This document shows, in pieces, positions 12,017 through 22,874 of a stretch of 64,000 bases of DNA. The notes under the pieces are model-generated. The model was given only the letters and a program-made list of their open reading frames with translations. It did no database searches and had not been told where the DNA came from. This stretch comes from Catonia carolina (Eukaryota; Arthropoda; Insecta; Hemiptera; Achilidae). Location of the stretch: NCBI GenBank assembly GCA_035578175.1, contig JAQMRL010000003.1, forward strand, positions 94,285,969 to 94,349,968. Direction: 5' to 3'. Position 1 is the stretch's first letter. Each line of letters starts with the position of its first letter. A program made the translations under genes and the position numbers.

Positions 12017-12596
12017 TGTCACCGGATGACGACATTAAGTGGCCAGTTGAAACCTTTGCATTTTGGTGGCCCTGAAAATGGCCGTTTAAGCGTCAGTCGT
12101 AGTCGTCGTGGCCGTCGAATAGCTGGGCGACACGGCCTGTCGTCGTCCAGCGGAGACATCTTCTTCTTCCCTCGCAGTAGTGCGTTGATGGCTGCTTCAT
12201 CGGGTCCGGTGGGCGTACGGCTCGATCGAAGGACCGCTGTGGGCATCACTCGCGTCAGCGGGCGATGACGGGTCGGCGAGCGGAAGCATCATCTTATCTC
12301 TTGCGGGGTCGTCGATTAGTCTTCGCTGGAGTCCTGTAGCCGTGTGCCGTAGTGGACGTCTTGTCTGCTGTCAAGATCGGAATTGAATCCCTCGGCTCAG
12401 TGTAGTGCTCTTTTTATAGTCGCCGAGAACGCTTTGGTAGGAGGCGGTTACTGGCTCGGCCTTGATGACTAACGCCTCTGTCGGTACGCCGCCACAAGCC
12501 TACCACCCCTCTCGGAAATATTGGCGGCTCCCTCAGTCGCTACGTCGGAAGCTTTGATACCCGGCAGCACAGTACTTAAAGGGGGCTACGGTGACA
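12017..12596. mobile_element. Solo LTR (580 bp) with TTAG target duplication
   Basis: The sequence starts TGTCACCG and ends CGGTGACA, a perfect 8-bp terminal inverted repeat with the TG...CA ends of LTRs. It is flanked by TTAG on both sides (12013-12016 and 12597-12600), a 4-bp target duplication. It is clearly more GC-rich than the surrounding DNA and holds a TATA-like TTTTTATAG at about 12412. No internal region or second LTR is present, so this is a solo LTR left by LTR-LTR recombination. It is unrelated to the gypsy LTRs at 24.9-36.4 kb. Orientation and family are unknown. Confidence 0.8.
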
Positions 12597-12600
12597 TTAG

Positions 12601-14315
12601 TAATAATAGTTGTGGTAAATGAAAACACTACTCACAGCGATTAGAAAACATATTGTTATTATCTTCTCCAAGGCCAACCCACACTCCTTTTTCCTTCAGA
12701 TGTACACCTGAATGTTGCAAAGCCGATTTCTTTTGAGAGCATACGTTGAACATGATCCTTCATCTCCTTTCTTTTTCACTGATTCTAGTACTCATTACTT
12801 GAACACCCAACTCCGCCCGAGTACTTTCACTGAAAAGTTCTATTTTTATCTAAGAATCAATGACAATTTTTATAATTACAGATCTTTGAAAAGTTTTATA
12901 AATACTATTTCATGATCTATTAAATCTAAATTTAGTAATGTTCATAAGCAGGTGGTTGAAATCTGAATGTTATATTTTCCTTAGTTATCCTTTTCTAAAA
13001 CTTGCTATGGGAAGAATAGAAATAATATTGTGATAAAAATTTTAGGTTTCAACTGTTACGGTACAAATTTGACGACTTATAGCTATTAGGTGGTCGAGAA
13101 ATTAGAGAATTAGTGATACGTGAATGAATCGGTGATGACTTTTGTTATTGCAATCTCAATTGAGCCACGGTTTCATTACAAAAGAAACAGGTACCTTCCT
13201 TTGAAACCCAATCAAAAAATGTTAAATTATTACGTTTAGTTTCCTTTTATAAAATATTGAGAAAACACTACCTTTAGGACATTCTAAGACGGCTTCCAAG
13301 TCAAAGATAAGTACATATTTTTTGCTTCTTCTATAGCTGTAGATTCTGCTTTCTGTAAACGATTCTGATCTGCATTAACTTCTTGATTTCACCTTTTTCA
13401 CTAAGATTAAAAGTAAATTGAATTATGTAAAAGTGGCGAATGATGACATTCGCCATTTTAACAACATTCATATGTGATATTCGGTTTTTTGTAATTTACA
13501 TTTTCCTAAATATATTTGTATAATAAGCAACTATATCGGTTAGCCGTTTTTACAGGACATATATTTTACTAAAACTAATGAACCAATCAAAAAAGTTCAA
13601 AAATGATAAACGTTGCGGATTCGCCCTTTTCACATAACACCAACGATACGTGAATGAATCGGTGATGACTTTTGTATTTAAGTATAGAGGCAAAATAACG
13701 TGTATGAAAACGTAGCGTTTTATTTTCGCAGTGAAATAAATGGTCAACGCGAGTTTAACATTTACATGCAAGATGGTAACGTCGTACAACTGCGCCAACA
13801 ACAGAATGCCAACCGCATAATAACATACGTTGTAGGCAACAAAAGACGCTTAGACAAGTTAAAATATTATTCACATAAATAGTAACATTTGTAAATGTAA
13901 ACTCCTCTACTTTTGTTAAGCAGAAATTTAATAACATCTTTAAGTTATTAACCGTTGTGGTTTAATTTAGCGTTAATGAATCGTTATAACAATGTTGTTA
14001 ATCTTCTCAAAATTTAATTTTAAGTATTCCTTTCACTAAAATTAAGAAAAGTATTAAACCTTATTAAATAATACAAAGGTTAGGTTATTAAATAATCTAA
14101 ACTGTTTTTGAACTGAGACAAACATGTATTTGTAGCTAATAAATCTGAGAGACGTAACATTCACATGTAATTAAGATTATAGTTTAGGGTACATTGTTTA
14201 AAACTTCATTTGCGACTCTAAATTTTTATGATATGTGTAACCAATATAATACGATATTTTGTATTACAATAATGACATTTAATTTTGAAAAAACCAATAG
14301 TAGAAATATAGGCTA
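12601..14315. other. Intergenic DNA with a spaced 31-bp direct repeat
   Basis: Mostly AT-rich with no gene. An exact 31-bp direct repeat lies at 13115-13145 and 13645-13675. A hairpin TGGCGAATG/CATTCGCCA is at about 13434-13455. The open frame at 13700-13882 has no recognised domain. Confidence 0.5.
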
Positions 14316-14319
14316 AATT

Positions 14320-14720
14320 GTGTTGTTGTTTGGGTCATCAACGAAAAGGGTGGTTTGAACCTGTAGAGGTTTTACTAAGTAAAACGAGGAGTGAGGTGGT
14401 TTACCTATGCCTTCCTCACTGAGTGGAAAAGTACGCTTATCAGCATCCCGGGCTCACTGAAAAGCACATATTATTTTCCACTCTGCAAATGACACTTTCA
14501 CTTCAATCACCACAGGGTCTGGGTGTATAATGAAATTCATCACTTTCAGAGGAGATAACTCTGATAAGTGTCTTTTACACCTCTGCCTCTTCTGTTCTTA
14601 AATGATTCAGTCATTTAATTGGCTGACCATGTGATAAGAAACAGAACTATTTATTTTAGCCCTGCAACTAACAGATTGAGTGTAAATAATTTGACACTCC
14701 ACCTATCTATTAAGGGCATA
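14320..14720 (+). repeat. Repeat family A, copy 1
   Basis: A repeat of about 400 bp, the most readable copy in the window. Order: TTGTTGTTTGGGTCATCA, GGTTTGAACCTGTAGAGG, paired TTTACT/AGTAAA, GGTTTACC, CTTCCTCACTGAGT, GGGTCTGGGTGTATAATGA, AGAGGAGATAACTCTGATAAG, ACCTCTGCCTCTTCTGTTC, ATTGGCTGACCATGTGATAAGAA, ending CACTCCACCT. No protein is encoded. GGTTTGAACCT near the 5' end resembles a pol III B box, so a SINE is possible. Confidence 0.8.
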
Positions 14721-14757
14721 AAATGTATATAAATTACTAAACTAATAAGTCTGTAGG

Positions 14758-14893
14758 CCGCCACCGTAGCGTAGTGGTACCGCGCTAACCTACTACGAGG
14801 AGGTCCCGGGTTCGATACCCGGCCAGAGTCTAAAAGTGTTCACATGATGCATATGCCTGTTAATGCCTGCTGTTTATGCGACTTAAAATAAAC
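14758..14893 (+). mobile_element. tRNA-derived SINE (family B variant)
   Basis: The tRNA-like head has GTAGCGTAGTGGTACCGCG (A-box area) and GGGTTCGATACCC (B box). It is followed by a body ending TGCGACTTAAAATAAAC and an A-rich tail. It differs from tRNA genes by poor acceptor pairing and by its non-tRNA tail. It lies 40 bp after family A copy 1. Confidence 0.75.
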
Positions 14894-14899
14894 TAAAAA

Positions 14900-16675
14900 C
14901 CAAATAATAATAAAAAATAAGTTTATAAGTCAAATAATCTTCCGTTTTAGCCTTCGTATTGCAACACTGTTATCCAATAAATTGATTGCTAAATAATTTT
15001 TATAACATCCAAGCCGTTTTTCGTAGTCAATACTAAAATTTAAAATATCTTCTGTAACCAGCATAGTTATAATGTCTAATGATACTTTTATATATATTTA
15101 CAAAACATACTATTTTTAAGTGTAAACTAGCTAATGGAAAGTTGATTTTAATCGGGATTATGAAACAGTGCAGAGGTTTTTTTTGGAGAAGTCTATACAC
15201 AAAATCACTTTTAATAATTATTAATAGTTACTGTATCCGGAAATATTCTTGTAAACTAAAAGATTTCATTCACATTGTGTAGATTTTCAGTTTTTTTTTA
15301 GTTTATTAACAAAGTACACATATCGTATTAAAATACCTGATAATAAAATGTAGTTTAATCTTGGACAAAAGACTTACGTAGCAGTCGCACATAAAAAAAG
15401 ACTTTAATTAAATACAACATTACGACAACTGTACCGATTTCTTCGTAGAACCTCTTCTTTACCAATTTCTTCAAAATTACTGCTTTAAAAATCATTATCT
15501 AAACCAGTATAAACTTATGGAGTCCAGTTATTTGGCTCAGAAAAATGCAGGAATCTTAATCATCTACAGACGTTCCAATCAAAATTCCTCCGTTTAATAT
15601 CAGATATTAATATCAGATTATTACGGAGTTATAGATTCTATAACTCCGTACTACGTAAGTAACGATACTTTATACCCGATTTCGGGATTCCTACAGTTGA
15701 AGAAGTAGCACAGTCCTATAATACAAAATTCTTTTCGAAATTACTAATTAATCCGAATCCTCTAATTCAAGAACTTAATCGTTTTCACCTTGCTGGGAAT
15801 CCAGCCCGGCGCCTATAAAGAAGATGGAATAGAGATCTTCTCTAATACTAACTAAAATAATAATGATAATAATATAATAAAAATAATAACAATTAAACGA
15901 ACTAATTATTATATTAATAATTACACACTCAGAGATATACCAATGGGTATCAATCTTTGTCTTTATGTTTCCTTTCATGTTAATTGATTATGTACGTACA
16001 ACACATTTTCTAGTAGTCATATATATTTGTGTGCTGTTGAAAATTTCAAATAAAAGATAAAAAGAAATTAACATTGTGATATTTTTAGCATAAAAACTAA
16101 ATTGGTTTCCACGTTTCTATTAAAAACACTGGATCAGCACTTGAACTGAAAAATTCAGAGATCCAAATAGAAAAGAGCAACGGTAGCTTTATTTTAAAAA
16201 TATACAATATCTCTTTTTTAGTTTATTTTAGTCGCATCACCAGGGAAAGATATGGGTAAGCGTGATCCAGGTCAATATAGAATATCATTGTTAAGGAATC
16301 TTCGAGACTGGTATGGTGTGAGTTCTAATATCCGTTTTGTAGGGCAATTTATAAAACACAAGTGGACTTGATGGTTGAATGTTCTTCCAGGACAAGTCAC
16401 CTGAAGAAGAAGTAGATCAACAGCTTTGTCTTTTGTGAATAATGTAAATAATGAAGTTGGAATAGTGAGTTTCAACGTGTAATAATATCCAGATTATCCG
16501 AGATTTTCCGCTTTGTAGGCTAGCACGCTCACCAAAATACCACCCGAAAATTCTATGAAAAACCCTGGTGTGAAACACTCACACAACTTTCTCTTGCCAA
16601 TGCAAATAATTAACAATATAACCTAACATTAGAAATAAACAAAAAACTAACCTCTAAAATATAACCTTATTTTCA
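14900..16675. other. Intergenic DNA, nothing recognised
   Basis: AT-rich sequence. A short TGGATTCCCAGC motif near 15790 (minus strand) might be a worn SINE B box, but I cannot support a call. Confidence 0.45.
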
Positions 16676-16679
16676 TCAT

Positions 16680-17495
16680 GACTGAAAGACGTAAAATGAA
16701 AATCGAACTCAGTTCGGCTTAAAAATACGGAAAATCACTCTATCACACTAAACTAGGCTCTGTAGAGAAAAATTCTATGAATAAAAGTTGTAGATATTTT
16801 TATTTCCTATAAAATTAATCTTCTACACTTTTGTCGTAAAATGCATACTAAGGCCGAAATTTTAAAAAAATAAATTTTTCACACGTTTTCGTGAGAAAAA
16901 ACCAGAAAATCGCTAATTACTGCTAAACTATACGTTATACAAAAAAATGTTTAAAATAAAAGTTGTAGAATTTTAAATTTTCTACAACTTTTATTATATA
17001 AGGTTTTGCGCTACAATTTATAATGAAGCCGTTATCTTAAAAAAACTATTTATTTACGTGAAAACAGCCTCACCGAGAATTGCAGCAAATATGGCGCCTA
17101 CCCTATCTTGTAGAGAATCAAAAATTGAGTAAACCAGGCGATTTAAAAAAAAAATCGTAGGACCAGTTTTTGAGAAAATCGCAAAAAAGTGAAAAATTAT
17201 ACGAATAAACTACTACTTCCGGTTGACCGATTTTGATGAAAATGTTTATGTCGGGTCCGGTAGTGTTATATAACTTAAGTTTCAAGTTTGAAGTTGGTAC
17301 GATATTCCGTTCTTGAGATATTCTGTTCAGACACACACACACAGACACACAGACCAATCGCTAAAAAAATGTTTTTTGGGTTCAGGGGGTCTGAAAACGT
17401 ATAGATCCGGTGAAAACTCGATTTCGAAAAATCGACATGAAAACAATTCTTTCCTTCCTATATATTCATATAGGCAAGAGAAAGTAAACAATTAA
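16680..17495. repeat. Probable non-coding interspersed repeat region
   Basis: A block rich in recurrent phrases: TAAAAGTTGTAGA occurs twice, and there is a perfect 16-bp-arm hairpin at 16955-16995. An ACACAC/AGACACAC microsatellite lies at 17333-17353, followed by the GTTTTTTGGGTTCAGGGGGT segment and a sequence ending in an ATATAGGCAAGAGAAAGTAAA motif. It has the style of a degenerate non-autonomous transposon, but no second copy is in the window and its limits are uncertain. Confidence 0.35.
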
Positions 17496-17508
17496 AATTG
17501 TCTTTTAC

Positions 17509-17690
17509 TATCACCTCCGAGGAGCAATGGTTAGCGGGATATGCCGCAAAGCGGAAGGTCCTAGGTTCAACTCCTGATTAGCGTCTACAAATTATAGAAC
17601 GTAACATTCGTCGTTCCATAATAATCAAGAGTAGTCGCTAATGACTGAGCTCTTTGTGCGACTGAAATTTAAAAACATTTTGTTCAATCG
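17509..17690 (+). mobile_element. tRNA-derived SINE (family B variant)
   Basis: The head CACCTCCGAGGAGCAATGGTTAGCGG is followed by AAGGTCCTAGGTTCAACTCC (B-box-like). The body contains AACGTAACATTCGTCGTTCC and GTCGCTAATGACTG, then TGCGACTG and an A-rich end. GTCGCTAATGAC is the core shared with other SINEs and the LINE tail at 2.9 kb. Confidence 0.75.
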
Positions 17691-17699
17691 TACAATTTT

Positions 17700-18300
17700 T
17701 GAAACTATTTTGATTCAGTTGCAATGAGTTGCTACATTGTTAACACTTAACAGGTGTTTACAAATAAAGATCTACATTTTATTTTACCTTAGAAGTACAA
17801 ATAATTATGACTAGTTTATAATGGGTAACCAAAAACCAAAAACTATTAAACTTGTAATAAAGAAATAAAAAAGGAAAATGATTTATTTTTATAAAACACA
17901 GTTAAGTGTTTAGAAGAAACAATTCCAATTACGTTGGACTAAGCACGACGGTCGGGTTTCCTTGACCACCCTTAATACAACCACCTACAGCAAAGGAAGC
18001 CACCACACCCTAGCGTGACTTACCTTATGAACGAACCCCTAATCATTAGATCAATTTAACAGCTACGTTGCCCTTAGTTGTAGCTGTTAACAGCAAATCT
18101 AACCTTTAACATAGTAGGTAGTAGAACTAATTTCACGAGAGCATTAGGGTTGCAATATTCCTCGCGTTATATCAACTACCAAGTAGGTTTTTTCAATTAC
18201 CACCCTACAAAATAAAATTATACACTAGTAGTAAAACAGTTGTAGCGTAATATGCGCACCTAAAAAGCTAAAAATAGATTTTATTAACCTTCCTAAATTC
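17700..18300. other. Intergenic DNA, nothing recognised
   Basis: No gene or repeat supported. Confidence 0.45.
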
Positions 18301-18306
18301 ACTATA

Positions 18307-19105
18307 CAGTAATATCCGTTTAATACGCTCACGGTTAAAACGATTTCCTGTCTAAACTGTGGTTTTCATGAAGTCCCTTGATTAATAGGTTAAAACACGT
18401 GTACATGTTTCCGCTTATTACGCATTCAATCCCGCCTAATACGCGCTCAAAATTGACGTTTATTTTAGTACTCATAAAAGTAATGGAAATTTCGTTTTTA
18501 GTTACAGTGGCCTCCGAGCCAGCACAATCCGTCAGTTGGTAGAAAGTCGCTATTATTTGTTAGGTACCACTAGTTGGGCAAGCGAATTTGTATGGTGACC
18601 AGCTGACAGCCATTCCTGCACAAACTCCACTGGGGGTCCCTGTTCAACAATTCATGCCGAATCACGTCAAAAATACAGCGGAAAGAAAGCAGCCATAAAA
18701 TTGGGTCGTTGTCAATAAAGTACAGTTCCCGATAACAAAAGCTAAAAAAAATAAAATAGTTACAGTATTTAATTAGATATGTATGCATTTAAGTAGTGGT
18801 GTTGTTTTTATGTGTTTTTTTATTTAATTAAACGTGACGTTCAAAAAAAGGTTTATTTACGTAGTAGGCCTACATAGATAACTTATTTATTTATTTATAT
18901 GAAACTTATTTGTAATTACTTTTATTAATATTTTCTCACATAACTCAGAATATTAAAACATTAACACATTTCTACCTTCAATAATAATTTCTTTAAAAAG
19001 CACTCTCTCAAGATTGTCTTGGCCGCTTTTCGGCTAAGACGATTTTCCGCCTAAGACGCTAATTTGTGTCGGACCCATGAAAATCGTATTAAGCGAATTA
19101 TACTG
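18307..19105. mobile_element. pogo-like non-autonomous TIR element
   Basis: The left end CAGTAATATCCGTTTAATAC and the inverted right end CAGTATAATTCGCTTAATAC are diverged terminal inverted repeats, flanked by TA dinucleotides (18305-18306 and 19106-19107), as expected of Tc1/mariner-superfamily insertions. The right end closely resembles Drosophila pogo termini as I remember them. Subterminal motifs of the form CCGCYTAAKACG recur on both sides (about 18315, 18411, 18434, 19030, 19045), like transposase-binding sites. There is no transposase frame, so it is MITE-like. A family C element (18509-18756) is nested inside. Without it the element would be about 540 bp. Confidence 0.7.
18509..18756 (+). 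mobile_element. Family C SINE-like element nested in pogo-like element
   Basis: A 248-bp insertion flanked by the exact 10-bp duplication TAGTTACAGT (18499-18508 and 18757-18766) and ending in an A-rich tail. This is the signature of target-primed retrotransposition. The body has an A-box-like TGGTAGAAAGTCG, TGGTGACCAGCTGACAG and GGGGGTCCCTGTTCAA (B-box-like), ending ACAGTTCCCGATAACAAAA. A second copy lies at 48872-49111. Confidence 0.8.
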
Positions 19106-19109
19106 TATA

Positions 19110-20128
19110 TACATATTACAAAAGCAATGTATAATAAATATCACATACGTGGATATACACTTCTCTAAATAAGATCTGAATTTACACAGTGTTATTATAT
19201 TCTAAAAATCTTAAATTCACAACAATGTCCTAAAATTTTACAATAATATAACAGAAAACTACCAAAAATCATTAAACTAGATAAGCATATTGCAAACCAT
19301 TTTTACTAGCTACACCAACAAAAATTACGCAGGGTGACTTCAAAAAAGCGAAAGATAAAAAACTACTGTTATGAAGCTTCGGTCAAAAGGAAACAAATAG
19401 CTTAATGTTTTGCTATAACTTGAACAATTCTCATGTAACGAACATCCGTGAAAAAAAATTATTTATGGACATCGAATTTACATTAGTTAAAATATGGTAC
19501 GAAATTAAAATGAAGGATTTCCAAAACCACGAATGAAACCTCGACAATACTGTGCCAGTAATGACCAAATATTTTCAGATATTGCATAACAATACCGAAT
19601 CATTGATGCAGTTTGATGATAAAACTGAATTACGTTAAAAGGAAACACAAATTAACAAATTTTCTATTAGATGAACCTAAATTGAGGAGAAATGAAATTC
19701 AGCTAGAGTAAATAACAAAACTTAAACACTAAATTAAAATTAGATACAAATAATGCAATTACTGATGAATAATTAAATGATTATTCAATATGATGATTAT
19801 AAAAATAACATCAAACAAAACACAATAACTACGTAATTTAATTTAAAAGCAATAAACATGCGTTAAATCGGACTAACTCTCAAGGAATACTAAATTTCAT
19901 TCATTTATGACTGATTTTGATGTTTTATTTTCAACAGCTTTAATAACTGTATAACGTCGTTAATAATGCGATACGATTTAACCCAAAAATAAATTTTGAT
20001 GGGTATTTCTACATAAAATTTTATGAAATCTTAATTTACAAATACAATAGAATTTGTTTCAGTACACTGAATTGTTTCAGTGGTATTGTACGATGTACAG
20101 TAGTAATATTGCACTAAAACGATTAGAC

Positions 20129-20131
<3 letters not shown>
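19110..20131. other. Intergenic DNA, nothing recognised
   Basis: AT-rich with only short open frames. Confidence 0.5.

Positions 20132-20159
<28 letters not shown>
20132..20159. repeat. (AC)14 microsatellite
   Basis: Fourteen uninterrupted AC dinucleotides. Confidence 0.95.
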
Positions 20160-20295
20160 TTACATGTTCATAGATAATTAGCCTTATAAAAACAACACTT
20201 TTGGGTTCAAGGGACGAAACGTGATCACCTTGAGTTTTCATTAATATCTAAGTTTAAATGTTTTGAATCAGTTTTAATTTTATTCAGCTTGATTT

Positions 20296-20433
20296 TTTTT
20301 TTTTTTTTTATTTATTTAACGTCGCATCAACATCAAGGTCATTAGCGACGACGTTGGGGTGTAACTGTGTGTGATGAGGATGAAATGATTTTTTGTAAAG
20401 TATGAAAATATGCCGTGCCTGAGTGGGATTTAT
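20296..20433 (-). mobile_element. 5'-truncated SINE (family B) with target duplication
   Basis: On the minus strand it begins inside the SINE just after the B box (ATCCCACTCAGGCACGGCAT) and continues through the body. It ends with GTCGCTAATGACC, GATGCGACGTTAAATAAATA and a poly-A run. The exact 10-bp duplication AGCTTGATTT flanks it (20286-20295 and 20434-20443), proving retrotransposition and 5' truncation. Confidence 0.85.
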
Positions 20434-20745
20434 AGCTTGATTTATAGCTTAAGTATACAAGCGTTTACACTTTCGTTTTAAGCTTTTATTTAATAAAGGG
20501 AACTGTACTCTATTGACAATATTATCCAGTGTATGTTTTTTGCTGTATGTTTCATGGATTTTCATGAATTTGAACATGGACCTCCAGTAGAGTTCGTTAA
20601 TAAATGTAGCTATTAGCTGTTCACCGTAGAAGCAATTTTCTTTAAATAGGGACTTTCTACCAGCTGACTGATTAAGCTGGTTCGAAAGTCGGTTTATAAG
20701 TAGATAAATTTTGAAATCCTAACGTAATAATATTGTGATATTATT

Positions 20746-20890
20746 GTCGGGCCGCTCAGGCACAGCATATTTTCATACGTTACAAAATATCATTTCATCC
20801 TCCATCGTATAATAGTTACACCCCAACGTCGTCGCTAATGACCGTTGTAGTTGATGCGACGTTAAATAAATGAATTAAAAAAAACAAAAC
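20746..20890 (+). mobile_element. 5'-truncated SINE (family B)
   Basis: It starts GTCGGGCCGCTCAGGCACAG, followed by CATACGTTACAAAAT, ATTTCATCCTCCATCGT, CCCCAACGTCGTCGCTAATG and GATGCGACGTTAAATAAATG, then an A-rich tail. It is the same subfamily as 20296-20433 but in opposite orientation about 310 bp away, so the two form an imperfect inverted pair. Confidence 0.8.
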
Positions 20891-20899
20891 AGAAATATT

Positions 20900-21220
20900 G
20901 TGAGATATCTAAAAGCAAAGTGTTGGTTTCAGAATCCTCCAGCAGGACCGAGTTTTTAAAGGGTTAATATAAATAATAATAGTGATAAATCGGGTTATTT
21001 TCAAGATATGTTTAGAAATATAGAGTTAAATGGTGAGGTATAGTATAGAACTATTGTGTGACGGCTACCTGTAAGGGTTCACTCTATCTACGAGACTTAG
21101 ATAATTGGCTCTTTTATAATTCTCTATTCAATCCTGATGCGTTTATTTTCTAGAAACCGATAGAAAAACTATAAATTTTTATTATTACATCGAAAATTTC
21201 CGTTCTCGTAATTTCTATTA
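20900..21220. other. Intergenic DNA, nothing recognised
   Basis: No supported features. Confidence 0.45.
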
Positions 21221-21227
21221 GCTTTGG

Positions 21228-21280
21228 TATATAAGCGCAGCCGATTAGGTCAAAAGTTTAGTCTTGATCTGTCATTCAGT
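21228..21280 (+). promoter_or_regulatory. Candidate TATA-plus-initiator core promoter
   Basis: TATATAAG (21228-21235) followed by GCGCAGCCG is about 30 bp upstream of TTAGTCTT (near 21258), close to the arthropod initiator consensus. A second initiator-like TTCAGT is at 21275. The downstream DNA (to about 21600) has no coding region that I can identify, so a first exon is only a possibility. Confidence 0.25.
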
Positions 21281-21289
21281 GAGTGAGTT

Positions 21290-22321
21290 GTGTACCACGC
21301 AAGAGCAGTTTACGTTTTATGAAAAAGTCCGAATCGTAACTGTGTTTCGTATAATTGGTTGTATTTAATAATAAAATTTAGTTACATTAAGTGTAAAAAT
21401 AATCTGTTACTAGTTAAGTTTATTTTTAATATCATTAATTTATAATAAGTTTATTATTTATTTAAAATGTCTTGATTGTAATCATTTTATTTTATTAGCA
21501 GATTTAAGTAACATTATTATTTGTACTAATTTATAATGTTTAATAAAATATATTTGTTGGTAATTTTAAACGACAGTTTGTTAATTATTTATTTAATCTT
21601 GATCCCGAAACAGACCTTCGCAATAAGTGATACAATATCATTCAATTTATATAATTTTAAACAAAACCAAAATCTACGGTTTATATAATTTATGAGAATT
21701 AGATTTTGTTTATTTCTTTTGCAAATTTTTATTTATTAATGATCTATATATGCGAGTTATATTATAACTAGGGACGAAAACCATCTGAATAAATAAAGGC
21801 TGAAGGAGAGAGTGAGAGAAAGACAAGAGATGGATAGAGAGTGAACCAGTAAGATCTTCCAAGCAAACTAAGTCGATTACGGTAAAAGAGTGACGGTTAT
21901 CTATCATGAAAAGCCATTATGCAAATGTTATTCGTGGTGACTGCACTAAACCAGTGCCACAAACCATACTACCTTATAAACTTACGTACCATCAAAACCA
22001 CTGGTACTATCATTGCCTCTCTTCTACTGAATAACTATTAAAATTCTAGTATAATAAAAAAAGTACCATCCACCTTGAAATAAAACTGAAAAAATAAAAC
22101 CAACTTACTAACCCACACATAACTACTTTCCATAACTCAATTCATGTTTAAAAGAAAACTTTAACCACTTTAATTTTAAGCTTGTTATTCCACTAATACA
22201 CAAACGCGAGTTTCCCGTATTATTAAAAAGAATTTCAGAAGTATTAAACACCTGAAAAGTCAAAATATGACTAAATATTTTCCACTGCGGTGAAAAACCA
22301 TACAGTAAGCATTTGGCAATA
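21290..22321. other. Intergenic DNA, nothing recognised
   Basis: AT-rich, no supported features. Confidence 0.45.
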
Positions 22322-22331
22322 ATTAATTGTT

Positions 22332-22734
22332 GTAGCTATTGTTTAGGTCAACAACTGAAAGGCTGGTTTAAACCTCCAGAGGTTTTACTGAGTAAAACGA
22401 GGAGTGAAGTGGTTTACCATGCCTTCTTCACTGAGTACAATAGTAGCCTCTGCTTATAAGCATGCCAGGCTCTCCTAAATGAATCTACTTTGCACTCTGT
22501 GAATGACACCTTCACTTTATTCACCACCGGATTTGGCTGTATAATGAAATTTATTACTTTCAGAGGAGATAATTCTGACTAGTGTCTTTTAAACCTCTAC
22601 CTCTTCTGTTCTTAAAAAGTTCAATTATAAAATTGGCTGAACACATGATAAGAAACAAAACTATTTTTTGAAGCCCTGGAATAAGCAGATCGAATGCAAA
22701 TAATTTATCACTCCACCTGCCTGTTATGGACCTT
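22332..22734 (+). repeat. Repeat family A, copy 2, with target duplication
   Basis: It has the same segments in the same order as copy 1, from TTTAGGTCAACAACTGAAAG to CACTCCACCTGCCTGTTATGG. A 10-bp direct repeat ATTAATTGTT lies at both sides (22322-22331 and 22735-22744), consistent with a target-site duplication made by retrotransposition. This fixes the element at about 403 bp. Confidence 0.8.
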
Positions 22735-22874
22735 ATTAATTGTTATTATAACACTTTAATTCTATGCAATATTTTTAAATTAATAGTAAAAAGAAGCATT
22801 AATGAAGGAGCTTAGTAAATGGAACAGTTTTAATTAATATTACACTATCTTTATTATTTTTATTCACTAGTAGT

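Noticed and set aside
12064..12084. Histone-mRNA-like stem-loop on the minus strand (GGCCATTTTCAGGGCC followed by ACCA)
   Set aside because: The stem has a mismatch, no histone coding sequence lies upstream, and it is inside a solo LTR. A coincidence is more likely.
12019..12268. Overlapping open frames of 76 and 80 residues on both strands
   Set aside because: They arise from the GC-rich composition of the solo LTR. Arginine-rich on both strands, no domain.
14758..14830. Possible tRNA genes (A- and B-box sequences here and at 9.0, 17.5, 22.9, 42.3, 47.1 and 63.0 kb)
   Set aside because: Acceptor and anticodon stems do not pair well, and each head is fused to a shared non-tRNA body and A-rich tail, so they are SINEs.
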